A stretch of 64,000 nucleotides of DNA from an uncultured Microbacteriaceae bacterium (lineage in GTDB: Bacteria; Actinomycetota; Actinomycetes; Actinomycetales; Microbacteriaceae). The DNA lies in contig CANKXX010000001.1 in assembly GCA_947487835.1 (NCBI GenBank), positions 124,001 to 188,000 of the forward strand, written 5' to 3'. Positions 35,285-43,251 of the stretch are shown piece by piece (position 1 is the first letter of the stretch; each line of letters opens with the position of its first letter). Both the position numbers and the translations under genes were made by a program. A model generated the notes under the pieces. The model had not been told where the DNA came from, did no database searches, and was given only the letters and a program-made list of their open reading frames with translations.

Positions 35285-36115
35285 CTATCCCTTGACGGCG
35301 CCGGCCGTCATTCCGGAGACGACGTACTTCTGAGCGAAGAGGTAGAACGCGACGGCGGGAAGCGTGAACATGAACGCCACCGCCATGATCGTCTGGATCG
35401 CGGTCCCCTGTTCGCCGACGAAGCCGGCCAGGCCTACGGACGCGGGCTGAAGGGCCTTGTTGAAGATGAACGTCACCGCGAAGACGTACTCGTTCCAGGC
35501 GTGGAAGAACGCGATGACAGCGGCGGCGGCGATCGCCGGGGCGATGATCGGCACGTTGATGCGCAGGAGCACGGTCAGCGGACGGCTCCCGTCGACCCGC
35601 GCCGCCTCCTCGAGCTCGCGTGGCACGCCGTCGATGGCGCCTTTCAGCACGAGCGCGACGATGGGCAGGACGAACGCGGTGTTCGCGAGGACGAGTCCGA
35701 CGAGCGAGTCGAGCAGCTCGAACCGGCGGTAGAGGGAGAACAGGGGCACCACCATGAGGGCCTCGGGCAGCATCTGCGTCATGAGGAGCAGCAGACCGAC
35801 CGCCACCTTCCCCCTGAACGAGAAGCGGGAGAGCGCATAGGCGAGCGGGATGCCGAGGACGATGGACAGTGCGGTCGTGCCCACGGCGACGACGGTGCTG
35901 TTCCGAAGCCAGGTCAGGGTGGGGCCGTCGGCGAGCGCGTCGACGAACACCCCGAACTGGCCGAAGTCCGGCACCAGCCGGGGCTGTGCGGCGAACAGGT
36001 CGGCGTCGCTCGACAGCGCCGTCGTGAACATCCAGTAGATCGGGAACACGGCGATCCCGAGGACGATCAGGACGCCGATCATCCGGCCGACGACGCCGAT
36101 TCTGACCCGACGCAT
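35285..36115 (-). CDS. Carbohydrate ABC transporter permease (MalG/CUT1)
   Basis: A 276-aa inner membrane permease with six helices. The EAA loop reads ELEEAARVDGSRPLTVLLRINVPIIAPAI, which docks the ATPase. No ATPase gene lies nearby, as usual for CUT1 systems served by a shared MsiK-type ATPase. Start ATG overlaps the stop of the partner permease (TGATG). Confidence 0.85.
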   Translation of the reverse strand: MRRVRIGVVGRMIGVLIVLGIAVFPIYWMFTTALSSDADLFAAQPRLVPDFGQFGVFVDALADGPTLTWLRNSTVVAVGTTALSIVLGIPLAYALSRFSFRGKVAVGLLLLMTQMLPEALMVVPLFSLYRRFELLDSLVGLVLANTAFVLPIVALVLKGAIDGVPRELEEAARVDGSRPLTVLLRINVPIIAPAIAAAAVIAFFHAWNEYVFAVTFIFNKALQPASVGLAGFVGEQGTAIQTIMAVAFMFTLPAVAFYLFAQKYVVSGMTAGAVKG

Positions 36116-37047
36116 CAGGCACCTCTTTCTGCGGCCCGGCTGACGAGACGGCTGCCGACGACGACGATCAGGGCGATGACGATGCCGACCATGCCAATGG
36201 CGGCGGCATTTCCCAGCTGCTTGGAGTCGAACGCCTGCGAGTACAGGTCGATGACGAGGGTCCTGGTGGTGCCGAGGGGGCCGCCACGGGTCATCAGCCA
36301 GATGAGCTCGAAGCGCCGCAGGGACCAGATCGTCATGAGCAGCGCGACGAGTCCCACCGTGGGCTTGATGACCTGCCAGGTGACCACGCGGAAGGTCCAC
36401 CAGCGGTTGGCTCCGTCCATCTCCGCGGCCTCGGTGAGCTCCGCCGGCACCGACTGCAGCGCCGACAGGAGCACGACGGCCACGAACGGGAACAACTGCC
36501 AGATGGTCGTGGCGAGGATGGCGGTCAGTGCCAGGTCGGGATTGTCCAGGATGCCGCTCTCGCCGACATCGACGCCGAGGGCGCGAAGCACCCGGGTGAT
36601 GATGCCGTACTGCGCGTTGAGCATCCAGGTGGCGATGAGAGCGGTGGCGATGCCTGGCGCGGCCCACGGCACGGTGACGAGCGCTCGCGCGATGCCCCGA
36701 CCCGGGAAGCGTCCGTTGAGCAGGAGGGCGACTCCGAGCCCGGAACCGACGGCGCCGACCACGCAGGCGATCACGTAGACGAGGGTGGTGAGGAGCGTCT
36801 GCTGGAAGCCGGCGCTGGCGAAGATCTTCTCGTAGTTCTCCAGCCCGACCCAGACGCTCCGGGTCGGGTTCAGCAGGTTCGTGCGCGTGAAGCTGAGGTA
36901 GATCTCCTGGACGAGGGGTACGGCCTGGAAGACGAAGATGTAGGCGGCTGCCGGCAGCAGGAAAACGTACGGGGTCCACCTGCTTCCCAGCGGGCTGCGC
37001 CGACGTCGCTTCAGCGCGACGTCGGCGCCGGCCCGCTCAGCCGACAA
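36115..37047 (-). CDS. Carbohydrate ABC transporter permease (MalF/CUT1)
   Basis: A 310-aa permease with six helices and EAA loop ELTEAAEMDGANRWWTFRVVTWQVIKP. The best start is a TTG at 37047 (SAERAGADVALKRRRR follows) with GCGGAGC upstream, overlapping the end of the binding-protein gene by 11 bases. Together with the gene at 35285 it forms the membrane channel for the importer. Confidence 0.8.
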   Translation of the reverse strand: MSAERAGADVALKRRRRSPLGSRWTPYVFLLPAAAYIFVFQAVPLVQEIYLSFTRTNLLNPTRSVWVGLENYEKIFASAGFQQTLLTTLVYVIACVVGAVGSGLGVALLLNGRFPGRGIARALVTVPWAAPGIATALIATWMLNAQYGIITRVLRALGVDVGESGILDNPDLALTAILATTIWQLFPFVAVVLLSALQSVPAELTEAAEMDGANRWWTFRVVTWQVIKPTVGLVALLMTIWSLRRFELIWLMTRGGPLGTTRTLVIDLYSQAFDSKQLGNAAAIGMVGIVIALIVVVGSRLVSRAAERGA

Positions 37048-38305
37048 GCTGCTCCGCTTCGTCCTGAGCCTTGTCCATGGCCTCCTTCATCGTCTGCTGG
37101 CCCTGCAGGGCGGCGATGACCTGGGTCACGACGATCTTGCGGATGTCGGCCGTCTGCGGACCGAAGCCCACGACGATCTGCGGCGCACTCGAGTTGGTGA
37201 GCTCGTCGTAGACGGGCAGGAAGGGCGTCTCCGCCAGCTGCTCCTCGGTGCGCTCGGTCTCGGTCGCCACGCTCGAGGCGCCCAGCGCCTCCTGCAGAGC
37301 GACCTGGTTCTCCTCCTCCAGCACCCAGTTGATGAAGTCTGTCGCCGCATCCTTGTGCTCGCTGTTGGCGTTGATCACGATCGGCGCCATGATGGCTCCC
37401 TGCGCACGCACGGGGAACGGGATGGGGGCGACGCTGAACTTGAGGTCGGGGTTCGTTCCCCGGGTGGCGACGAGGTAGCCGCCGTTGTTCAGTTCCATGC
37501 CGACCTTGCCCTGCGCGAACATCTTGCGGAAGGTGGCGGCGTCGGCGCCCTTGGGGATGACGTTGGCGTCGTACAACGACTGGTAGGCCTCGAGGCCCTC
37601 GACGTTCTTGGCGTTGTTCAGGGTGAGCTCCTCCCCGTCGGACCACTCACCGCCGAAGCCGTAGACGTAGTTGAAGATGTCCTGCCACACGCCGTTCTCC
37701 TCGGCCTGCGTCTGGCGGAACGCCAGACCGTAGACGTCGCCCTGCGTGGTGGCCTTCGCCGTCTCCATGAACTCGTCGAACGTGGTCGGGGGCTCGGGGA
37801 TGAGGTCGGTGTTGTAGTACATGACGTAGTTGGACGTGTCGAAGATCACGCCGTACCGGGAGTCGTTGACCGTCATGTACTCGTCCGGCCCGGGCTGCAG
37901 GCCGAGCTCGTCCGCATCGATCAGGTCGTCGAGGGGCTCGAGCAGGCCGGCGTCCGCTGCCGAGGTGAACTCCGGCATGTCGAAGCGCACCAGGTCGGGT
38001 CCCTCGCCGCCGCCCATCTGGGTGAGCACGGTCTGCCCGAAGGTGGGGAACGGCACCGCGGCCGGTTCGATGGTCACGACGTCCTGGCTCGAGTTGTACT
38101 CGTCGATGAGGCCCTGCAGGCGCGGACCGAGCCCCGGGTCACCGAAGGTGGACGCCGCGAACGTGATGGTCGCCGGCTCGACGGCCTCCTCTTCCGCGGG
38201 CGCGTCGGACCCGGCCGGGGACGAGCAGGCGGAGAGGGCGAGTCCTGACGCGAGGGCCAGAGCTACAGCGGCGCGGCGCGAGCGCGGTGACGTCGAATGT
38301 GCCAT
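37037..38305 (-). CDS. Sugar ABC transporter substrate-binding lipoprotein
   Basis: A 422-aa binding protein. Signal peptide with basic start and ALALASGLALSAC lipobox (Cys near 28). Mature family-1 features: TITFAASTFGDPG, EYMTVNDSRYGVIFDTSNYVMYYNTDLI, and the conserved NGVW/GG segments. It captures a sugar or sugar acid outside the membrane for the two permeases. AAGGAG precedes the ATG at 38305. It heads the operon with permeases and dehydratase and is divergent from the GntR gene. Confidence 0.85.
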   Translation of the reverse strand: MAHSTSPRSRRAAVALALASGLALSACSSPAGSDAPAEEEAVEPATITFAASTFGDPGLGPRLQGLIDEYNSSQDVVTIEPAAVPFPTFGQTVLTQMGGGEGPDLVRFDMPEFTSAADAGLLEPLDDLIDADELGLQPGPDEYMTVNDSRYGVIFDTSNYVMYYNTDLIPEPPTTFDEFMETAKATTQGDVYGLAFRQTQAEENGVWQDIFNYVYGFGGEWSDGEELTLNNAKNVEGLEAYQSLYDANVIPKGADAATFRKMFAQGKVGMELNNGGYLVATRGTNPDLKFSVAPIPFPVRAQGAIMAPIVINANSEHKDAATDFINWVLEEENQVALQEALGASSVATETERTEEQLAETPFLPVYDELTNSSAPQIVVGFGPQTADIRKIVVTQVIAALQGQQTMKEAMDKAQDEAEQLVG

Positions 38306-38348
38306 CAATTACTCCTTCGTAAGACGAGACGAGCTCGGGCGGGCTCCG

Positions 38349-38363
38349 TTTATAAAATACTAA
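38349..38363. promoter_or_regulatory. A/T-rich operator/promoter of the importer operon
   Basis: TTTATAAAATACTAA is an imperfect inverted repeat in an unusually A/T-rich segment of the divergent GntR/binding-protein intergenic region. It contains -10-like TATTTT or TATAAA on the minus strand. A likely GntR target. Confidence 0.5.
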
Positions 38364-38423
38364 GAAATGAAAACAAAGCAAGCCCGCTCTTCCGCCGGAA
38401 GGTGCTGCGCTATGGTCGAACGC

Positions 38424-39149
38424 ATGGCGGTGTACCCGGGCCGCGGCCTTCATGGTGAGGTTGTGGCGAGGCTGGGCCTGCGGATCATCCGGGGCGACTA
38501 CCCACCGGGCTCGATCATCGACATCGACGGTCTCGAGCCGGAGTTCGGCGTCAGCAAGACCGTTGTGCGGGAAGCATTGCGCGTGCTGGGCGCCAAGGGC
38601 CTGGTCGATTCCCGTCCGAAGCGCGGCACCTTCGTCCGCAGCCGGGATGCATGGAGTCTGCTCGACAGTGACGTCATGCGCTGGCGTCGGGAGGCGCAGC
38701 GCGACGACGACCGCCTCCTGGCCGACCTGTCCGAGTTGCGGGACGCAATCGAGCCGGCGGCCGCGCGACTGGCGGCGATGCGTCGCACCGAGGACGACCT
38801 CGTGGCGCTCGGTTCGGCATTCGACGCGTTCGCCGCCGCGGGTCAGGACATCGACCGCCTCGTCGCGGCCGACCTCGAGTTCCACCTTCGGCTTCTCGCC
38901 GCCACTCACAACGAGCTGTACACCCGCCTCGACGTGGTGATCGTGCACGCGCTCGAGGCTAGGAACCGCATCCAGCATCACCCCGAAGCTCGGTGGATGG
39001 ATCCGGTACCCGACCATGAGGCCGTGCTGGATGCCGTGCGGGCGGGCGACCCCGACGCGGCCGAGCGCGCCATGCGCTTCGCGCTGCGCGACTCCGACGA
39101 GGACCTTCGCGCGGGCGAGCCCCCTTTCGAGTCCGATCCGGGGGCCTGA
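38424..39149 (+). CDS. GntR-family regulator with FCD domain
   Basis: A 241-aa regulator. Winged helix: YPGRGLHGEVVARLGLRIIRGDYPPGSIIDIDGLEPEFGVSKTVVREALRVLGAKGLVDSRPKRGTFVR. C-terminal FCD domain with metal ligand candidates (DLEFHLRLLAATHN, VPDHEAVLDAVRAGD). TATGGT seven bases before the ATG at 38424 indicates a leaderless mRNA; upstream ATGs at 38367 and 38412 are less likely. Such regulators (DgoR-like) respond to sugar acids or 2-keto-3-deoxy acids. It is the likely repressor of both flanking operons. Confidence 0.8.
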   Translation: MAVYPGRGLHGEVVARLGLRIIRGDYPPGSIIDIDGLEPEFGVSKTVVREALRVLGAKGLVDSRPKRGTFVRSRDAWSLLDSDVMRWRREAQRDDDRLLADLSELRDAIEPAAARLAAMRRTEDDLVALGSAFDAFAAAGQDIDRLVAADLEFHLRLLAATHNELYTRLDVVIVHALEARNRIQHHPEARWMDPVPDHEAVLDAVRAGDPDAAERAMRFALRDSDEDLRAGEPPFESDPGA

Positions 39150-39154
39150 CGGCC

Positions 39155-40684
39155 TCAGCCGGAGTGCGTCGCGCGTCCCGCGGGAACGAGCACACCGTCC
39201 ACGCGGCGCGGGATCTCGGTGTAGCCGTCTCTGAGCTCCTCGGGCAGCATCGACTCCGGCACGTTCTGATACGCGACCGGGCGAAGGAATCGCCGGATCG
39301 CCGTCGCCCCCACGGAGGTGTGCAACGAGTTCGTCGACGGCCACGGCCCCCCGTGGTGCTGCGCCCAGGAGACGCGGACGCCCGTCGGGAACTCGTTGAC
39401 GATGATCCGGCCGGCGCGCTCGGCGATGGCGGAGAGGATGTCCTGGGCGGCCGGCGAGTCGCTCTCGTCGTCGGCGTGCACGCTGAATGTGAGGGCCGCG
39501 GGGAGCGTGCGAAGCGCATCCAGCAGGTCGCCCGGATCGTCGTATCTCGCCACGACGAGCACGGGACCGAAGCATTCCTCGACGAGCCGGCCACGGAGGT
39601 CGGCGGCGTCGGTCGTGAGCAGCGCCGGCGCGGTCACGAACCCCTCCCCCTCGGAAGCCGGGCCGCGGGCGGCGAGGCCGGCGCCCGCGGCGGCGAGCGC
39701 GTCGAGTCCGCTCTCGAACGACTCCCGCATGCCCTCCGTCAGCATGGTGGCCGCCGGTGCCTGCTCGACCTGCTCCCCCAGTCGCGCGGCCAGCCTGTCC
39801 CCCGCGTCGCCGCGCGGCACGTAGGCGATGCCCGGCTTGGTGCAGAGCTGCCCTCCGGAGCCGGTGAAGGAGGCGAACAGGCCGTCGGCGATGGCCTCGG
39901 CGTCCCTCTCTGCAGCCCCGGGCAGGACCACGAGCGGATTGATGCTGCCCAGCTCGCCGTAGAAGGGCACCGGGTTCTCCCGCTCGTCGATGAGCGTCTG
40001 GATCGCCCGTGCGGCGTTGATCGAGCCGGTGAGCGTGACGGCGGCGATGTCCGGGTGGCGTACGAGGTCTCGGCCCGCCTCCATACCGAAGACGCCCTGG
40101 ATCGGCAGCGCGCCATCGAAGAACTCGCGGGCCGCGTCGCGCAGCAGGTCGAGCGATAGCCCGGACGTGAGCGGGTGGGCAGGATGCGCCTTGGCGACGA
40201 CGGGGCAGCCGGCGGCGAGCGCGGACGCCGTGTCACCGCCGAGCACCGAGAAGGCGAAGGGGAAGTTGCTCGCACCGAACACGGCGACCGGCCCGAGGGG
40301 GACGAGCAGTCGACGGACGTCGGGGGCGCCGGGGCCGGTCTCGGTCGCGTGATCGATGCCGGCCTCGAGGTAGTGCCCGTCGAGGATCACGTCGGCGAAG
40401 AGACGGAACTGGTTGGCGGCACGAATTACTTCGGTGCACAGCCTCCCCTCCGGGAGCCCGGTCTCCCCGCCGGCCACGGCGACGAGCTCGGCGGAGACCG
40501 CGTCGATGGTGTCCGCGATGCGGCGCAGGAGATCAGCACGTCCGGCCCGGCCCAGCGCCCGGAGGGGCGCAGACGATTCGCGCGCCTCGCGGACGGCACG
40601 GTCCACGTCCGTCGAGGTCGATTCGGCGATCGTCGTCTCGATCGCGCGCCCCGTTCGGGGGTCCGTGGTCGTCACCGTGTTCAC
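39155..40684 (-). CDS. Aldehyde dehydrogenase, 2-oxoglutarate semialdehyde type
   Basis: A 509-aa NADP-type aldehyde dehydrogenase. Motifs: PLGPVAVFGASNFPFAFSVLGGDTASALAAGCPVV, VTLTGSINAARAIQ, YGELGSINPLVVLPGA (Glu) and GSGGQLCTKPG (catalytic Cys). This matches the 2-oxoglutarate semialdehyde dehydrogenase branch. In Weimberg-type pathways it makes 2-oxoglutarate from the semialdehyde. GTG start at 40684 overlaps the upstream FAH gene by four bases (GTGA). Confidence 0.85.
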   Translation of the reverse strand: MNTVTTTDPRTGRAIETTIAESTSTDVDRAVREARESSAPLRALGRAGRADLLRRIADTIDAVSAELVAVAGGETGLPEGRLCTEVIRAANQFRLFADVILDGHYLEAGIDHATETGPGAPDVRRLLVPLGPVAVFGASNFPFAFSVLGGDTASALAAGCPVVAKAHPAHPLTSGLSLDLLRDAAREFFDGALPIQGVFGMEAGRDLVRHPDIAAVTLTGSINAARAIQTLIDERENPVPFYGELGSINPLVVLPGAAERDAEAIADGLFASFTGSGGQLCTKPGIAYVPRGDAGDRLAARLGEQVEQAPAATMLTEGMRESFESGLDALAAAGAGLAARGPASEGEGFVTAPALLTTDAADLRGRLVEECFGPVLVVARYDDPGDLLDALRTLPAALTFSVHADDESDSPAAQDILSAIAERAGRIIVNEFPTGVRVSWAQHHGGPWPSTNSLHTSVGATAIRRFLRPVAYQNVPESMLPEELRDGYTEIPRRVDGVLVPAGRATHSG

Positions 40685-41895
40685 AGCAGTCCTCTCGACG
40701 CCAGATTCTTCATCAGCGCGCGTGCGCCGAAACTCCATGGTTCGCAACGCTCCGACTCCCGCACGCGGTTGACGAGCGTTCCGAGCTGAGGCGACGAGAT
40801 CCGGACGATGTCGTTCCGGCGGTGGGTGAAGCCGCCGCCTGGCGCATCACGGTCGTCGATCGGCGCGAACATCGTGCCGAGCATCAGGAGCGCTCCGTCA
40901 GGGTAGGAGTGGTGTTCCCCGATCAGCTGGTCGACGAGCGCGCGGGGGTCCCGGGAGATCATCGACATGTCGGAGACGGCACTCAGATGGAAGCCGTCGA
41001 CTCCGCGCACGTCGAGGCCGACCCGAAGGGAGCGGACGTCGTCGAGACCGAAGTCGTCGTCGAACAGCCGGAGGAACGGCCCGACCGCGGCGGACGCGTT
41101 GTTGTCCTTCGCCCGCCCGAGCAGCAGGGCGGATCGCCCCTCGACGTCGCGCAGGTTGACGTCGTTGGCGAGTGTCGCACCCACGATCCTGCCCGTCGAC
41201 TGCACGACCAGCGCGACCTCGGGTTCGGGGTTGTTCCACTGCGACTCGGTGAGCACCCCGACGTCGACGGCCGTTCCCACGCTGGACAGTACCTGTGCCT
41301 TCGTGAAGATCTCGGCGTCGGGTCCGATTCCGACCTCGAGGTACTGGCTCCAGGCGCCCTGGGCGACCATGGCGTCCTTCATCCGGGCCGCATCCGCGGA
41401 ACCCGGGACGACCCCCGCGATATCCGATCCGACGATGGCGACGAGGTCCGACCTGATGGCGGCCGCCGTGGCAGGGTCACCGCCGGCGCGCTCCTCGATG
41501 ACGCGCTCGATGAGGGATGCGGCGAAGGTGACCCCCGCCGCTTTGACCGCCTGCAGGTCGATGGGCGAGAGCAGCCAGGGGCTACCGCTGTCCCGCGTCT
41601 CCGGAGGCGTGTTTTGCAGTACGTCGGCGAGTGTCCCGATGCGCGTCGAGGACGCCGCCCGCGCGGCAGCGGCGGGGTCGTCCGCCTCGCACAGGTCGCT
41701 CACGGTCGGGAAGGTGGAACTGATGTCCCAGAGCACGCCCGCCTGGAGGAGTACGGGGGACGGCCCGCCCACGTGGGGGTTCCATATCCGCCCCACGAGC
41801 GTGGCCCGATCGGCGTCGGCGGGGAGAGTGTCCCCGAGCGGTCCGATCCACTCCTGCGTGGAGTCGTGGCGAGTGGGGTTGTTCAACGGCATCAT
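40681..41895 (-). CDS. FAH-family 2-keto-3-deoxy acid dehydratase (XylX-like)
   Basis: A 404-aa fumarylacetoacetate hydrolase superfamily protein. The C-terminal part carries the metal-binding ExE...D region: YLEVGIGPDAEIFTKAQVLS, NNPEPEVALVVQSTG, ANDVNLRDVEGRSALLLGRAKDNNASAAVGPF. Length and N-terminal extension match 2-keto-3-deoxyxylonate/arabinonate dehydratases. With the downstream dehydrogenase it would make 2-oxoglutarate semialdehyde and then 2-oxoglutarate. The ATG at 41895 is chosen because AGGAAG lies 11 bases upstream. A GTG at 41907 is possible. Confidence 0.8.
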   Translation of the reverse strand: MMPLNNPTRHDSTQEWIGPLGDTLPADADRATLVGRIWNPHVGGPSPVLLQAGVLWDISSTFPTVSDLCEADDPAAAARAASSTRIGTLADVLQNTPPETRDSGSPWLLSPIDLQAVKAAGVTFAASLIERVIEERAGGDPATAAAIRSDLVAIVGSDIAGVVPGSADAARMKDAMVAQGAWSQYLEVGIGPDAEIFTKAQVLSSVGTAVDVGVLTESQWNNPEPEVALVVQSTGRIVGATLANDVNLRDVEGRSALLLGRAKDNNASAAVGPFLRLFDDDFGLDDVRSLRVGLDVRGVDGFHLSAVSDMSMISRDPRALVDQLIGEHHSYPDGALLMLGTMFAPIDDRDAPGGGFTHRRNDIVRISSPQLGTLVNRVRESERCEPWSFGARALMKNLASRGLL

Positions 41896-41952
41896 GGCGT
41901 CGATCACTTCCTGGCGGGTCGGCGGTCACGGCCCACGTCGGTCGGCCGTCCG

Positions 41953-41972
41953 TTATTAATCATAATTAATAG
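41953..41972. promoter_or_regulatory. A/T-rich palindrome and promoter of FAH-ALDH operon
   Basis: TTATTAAT-cata-ATTAATAG is a near-perfect inverted repeat in a G+C-rich genome. On the minus strand it contains a TATGAT -10 element. It is a strong operator candidate for the GntR gene at 38424. Confidence 0.65.
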
Positions 41973-42026
41973 CGGAACTCCGTGCCTCGTTCGCGGATGA
42001 TGATCCCGTCCGAAGGACCGAGACGG

Positions 42027-43232
42027 TCAGTCCTCGCGCACAAGGAGCACGACACCGGCCTGCACCGCCGCCGCCACGAGGACGAACAGTCCCAGCGGGA
42101 TCAGCGACACCTCGGCGTACGCGCCCATGACCGGCATGACGAGCCCCGCCGCGGTGAAGCCGACCGTGCCGAGGATCGCGGTGACGCTCCCCGCCTCGCT
42201 CGCGGGTACCTGCAGCGACAGGTACTGCACGGCCGGCGCGCCGATCGAGCGTCCGGCCAGGGCGACGGTCAGCGCCGCCACCACGACGAGCAGCGGCGGC
42301 GTCCCGGCGAGGGCGAGCGCGACGATTCCGGCCGCACCGACGGCGCTGACGACCGAGGACAGCACCATGGCCCGCCGCGCCCCGAAGCGCGGGACGACCA
42401 CCCGCCCCGCCGCCTGACCCGTCGCGATCGTGACCAGGGAGGTCGCGAGGAACAGCAGGCCGTAGCCGTCGGCATTCACCGAGTAGACGGTCGTGTACAG
42501 AAAGGGCGCGGTGGCCAGGTAGCTGAAGGCGATCGACCAGCCCGCCGCGGAGGCGACCGACAGTGCAAGGACCCGCGGCCGGCCCAGCAGGCCGATCGAG
42601 TTGCGCAGCGACGGCAGCAGCCCGCCCCGATGGCGCCGCTCCGGCGGCAGCGTCTCGGGCAGCACCGCGAGCGCCACCGCCGTGGCGACCGCTCCCCAGA
42701 GCGCCACGGCGAGGAACGACCCCCGCCAGTCGATGACCTTCGTCAGCTGCGCCCCCACCGACGGCACGAGGATCGGGAAGACGCTGACGATGACCGCGAG
42801 ATTCGCGAGCATCGTCACCAGCCGCTTGCCGCCGTACAGGTCGCGGACGATCGCGACGACCACCACACCCGCCGCCGTGCACGCGGCGCCCTGCACGACG
42901 CGCGCGGTCAGCAGGACGGCGGTGTCGGCGGTCGTCGCCGCGATCAAGCTCGCGGCGATGTGCAGCACGGCGGACACGCCGAGCGGCCACTTCCGCCCCA
43001 CAGCGTCGCTGAGCGGCCCCGCGATCAGCTGACCGGCGGCGAAGCCGAAGGTGGCGCCGGTGATCACGAGCTGGGCGGTCGCGACCGGGATCCGGAGGTC
43101 CGCCTGCAGCATGGGCAGGAAGGGCAGCACGAGATCGATGGTCAGCGGCCCGAAGCCGACGAGCATCGCGAACACCGGCAGCAGGAGCAGGGACCGCGGT
43201 GCCGCGGCATCGCTCGCCGCGGCGGCGGTCAT
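42027..43232 (-). CDS. MFS transporter, Bcr/CflA-like
   Basis: A 401-aa protein with 12 helices. Bcr/CflA-type motifs: GFGPLTIDLVLPFLPMLQADL, GPLSDAVGRKWPLG and RVVQGAACTAAGVVVVAIVRD. It usually confers efflux of drugs or small solutes; here it closes the arabinoside operon (19 bp from GH127) and may export a sugar or by-product. Start ATG at 43232 has only a weak purine signal. Confidence 0.75.
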   Translation of the reverse strand: MTAAAASDAAAPRSLLLLPVFAMLVGFGPLTIDLVLPFLPMLQADLRIPVATAQLVITGATFGFAAGQLIAGPLSDAVGRKWPLGVSAVLHIAASLIAATTADTAVLLTARVVQGAACTAAGVVVVAIVRDLYGGKRLVTMLANLAVIVSVFPILVPSVGAQLTKVIDWRGSFLAVALWGAVATAVALAVLPETLPPERRHRGGLLPSLRNSIGLLGRPRVLALSVASAAGWSIAFSYLATAPFLYTTVYSVNADGYGLLFLATSLVTIATGQAAGRVVVPRFGARRAMVLSSVVSAVGAAGIVALALAGTPPLLVVVAALTVALAGRSIGAPAVQYLSLQVPASEAGSVTAILGTVGFTAAGLVMPVMGAYAEVSLIPLGLFVLVAAAVQAGVVLLVRED

Positions 43233-43251
43233 GAACGCATCGGTTTCCCGG

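Noticed and set aside
33917-36778. Long plus-strand frame across the sugar-acid operon
   Set aside because: It is antisense to the dehydratase and permeases, which have clear motifs and coupled starts.
38345-38400. A/T-rich segment as a replication origin or transferred DNA
   Set aside because: It is short, lies in a divergent promoter and is explained by a -10 plus operator. The flanking genes have native codon use.
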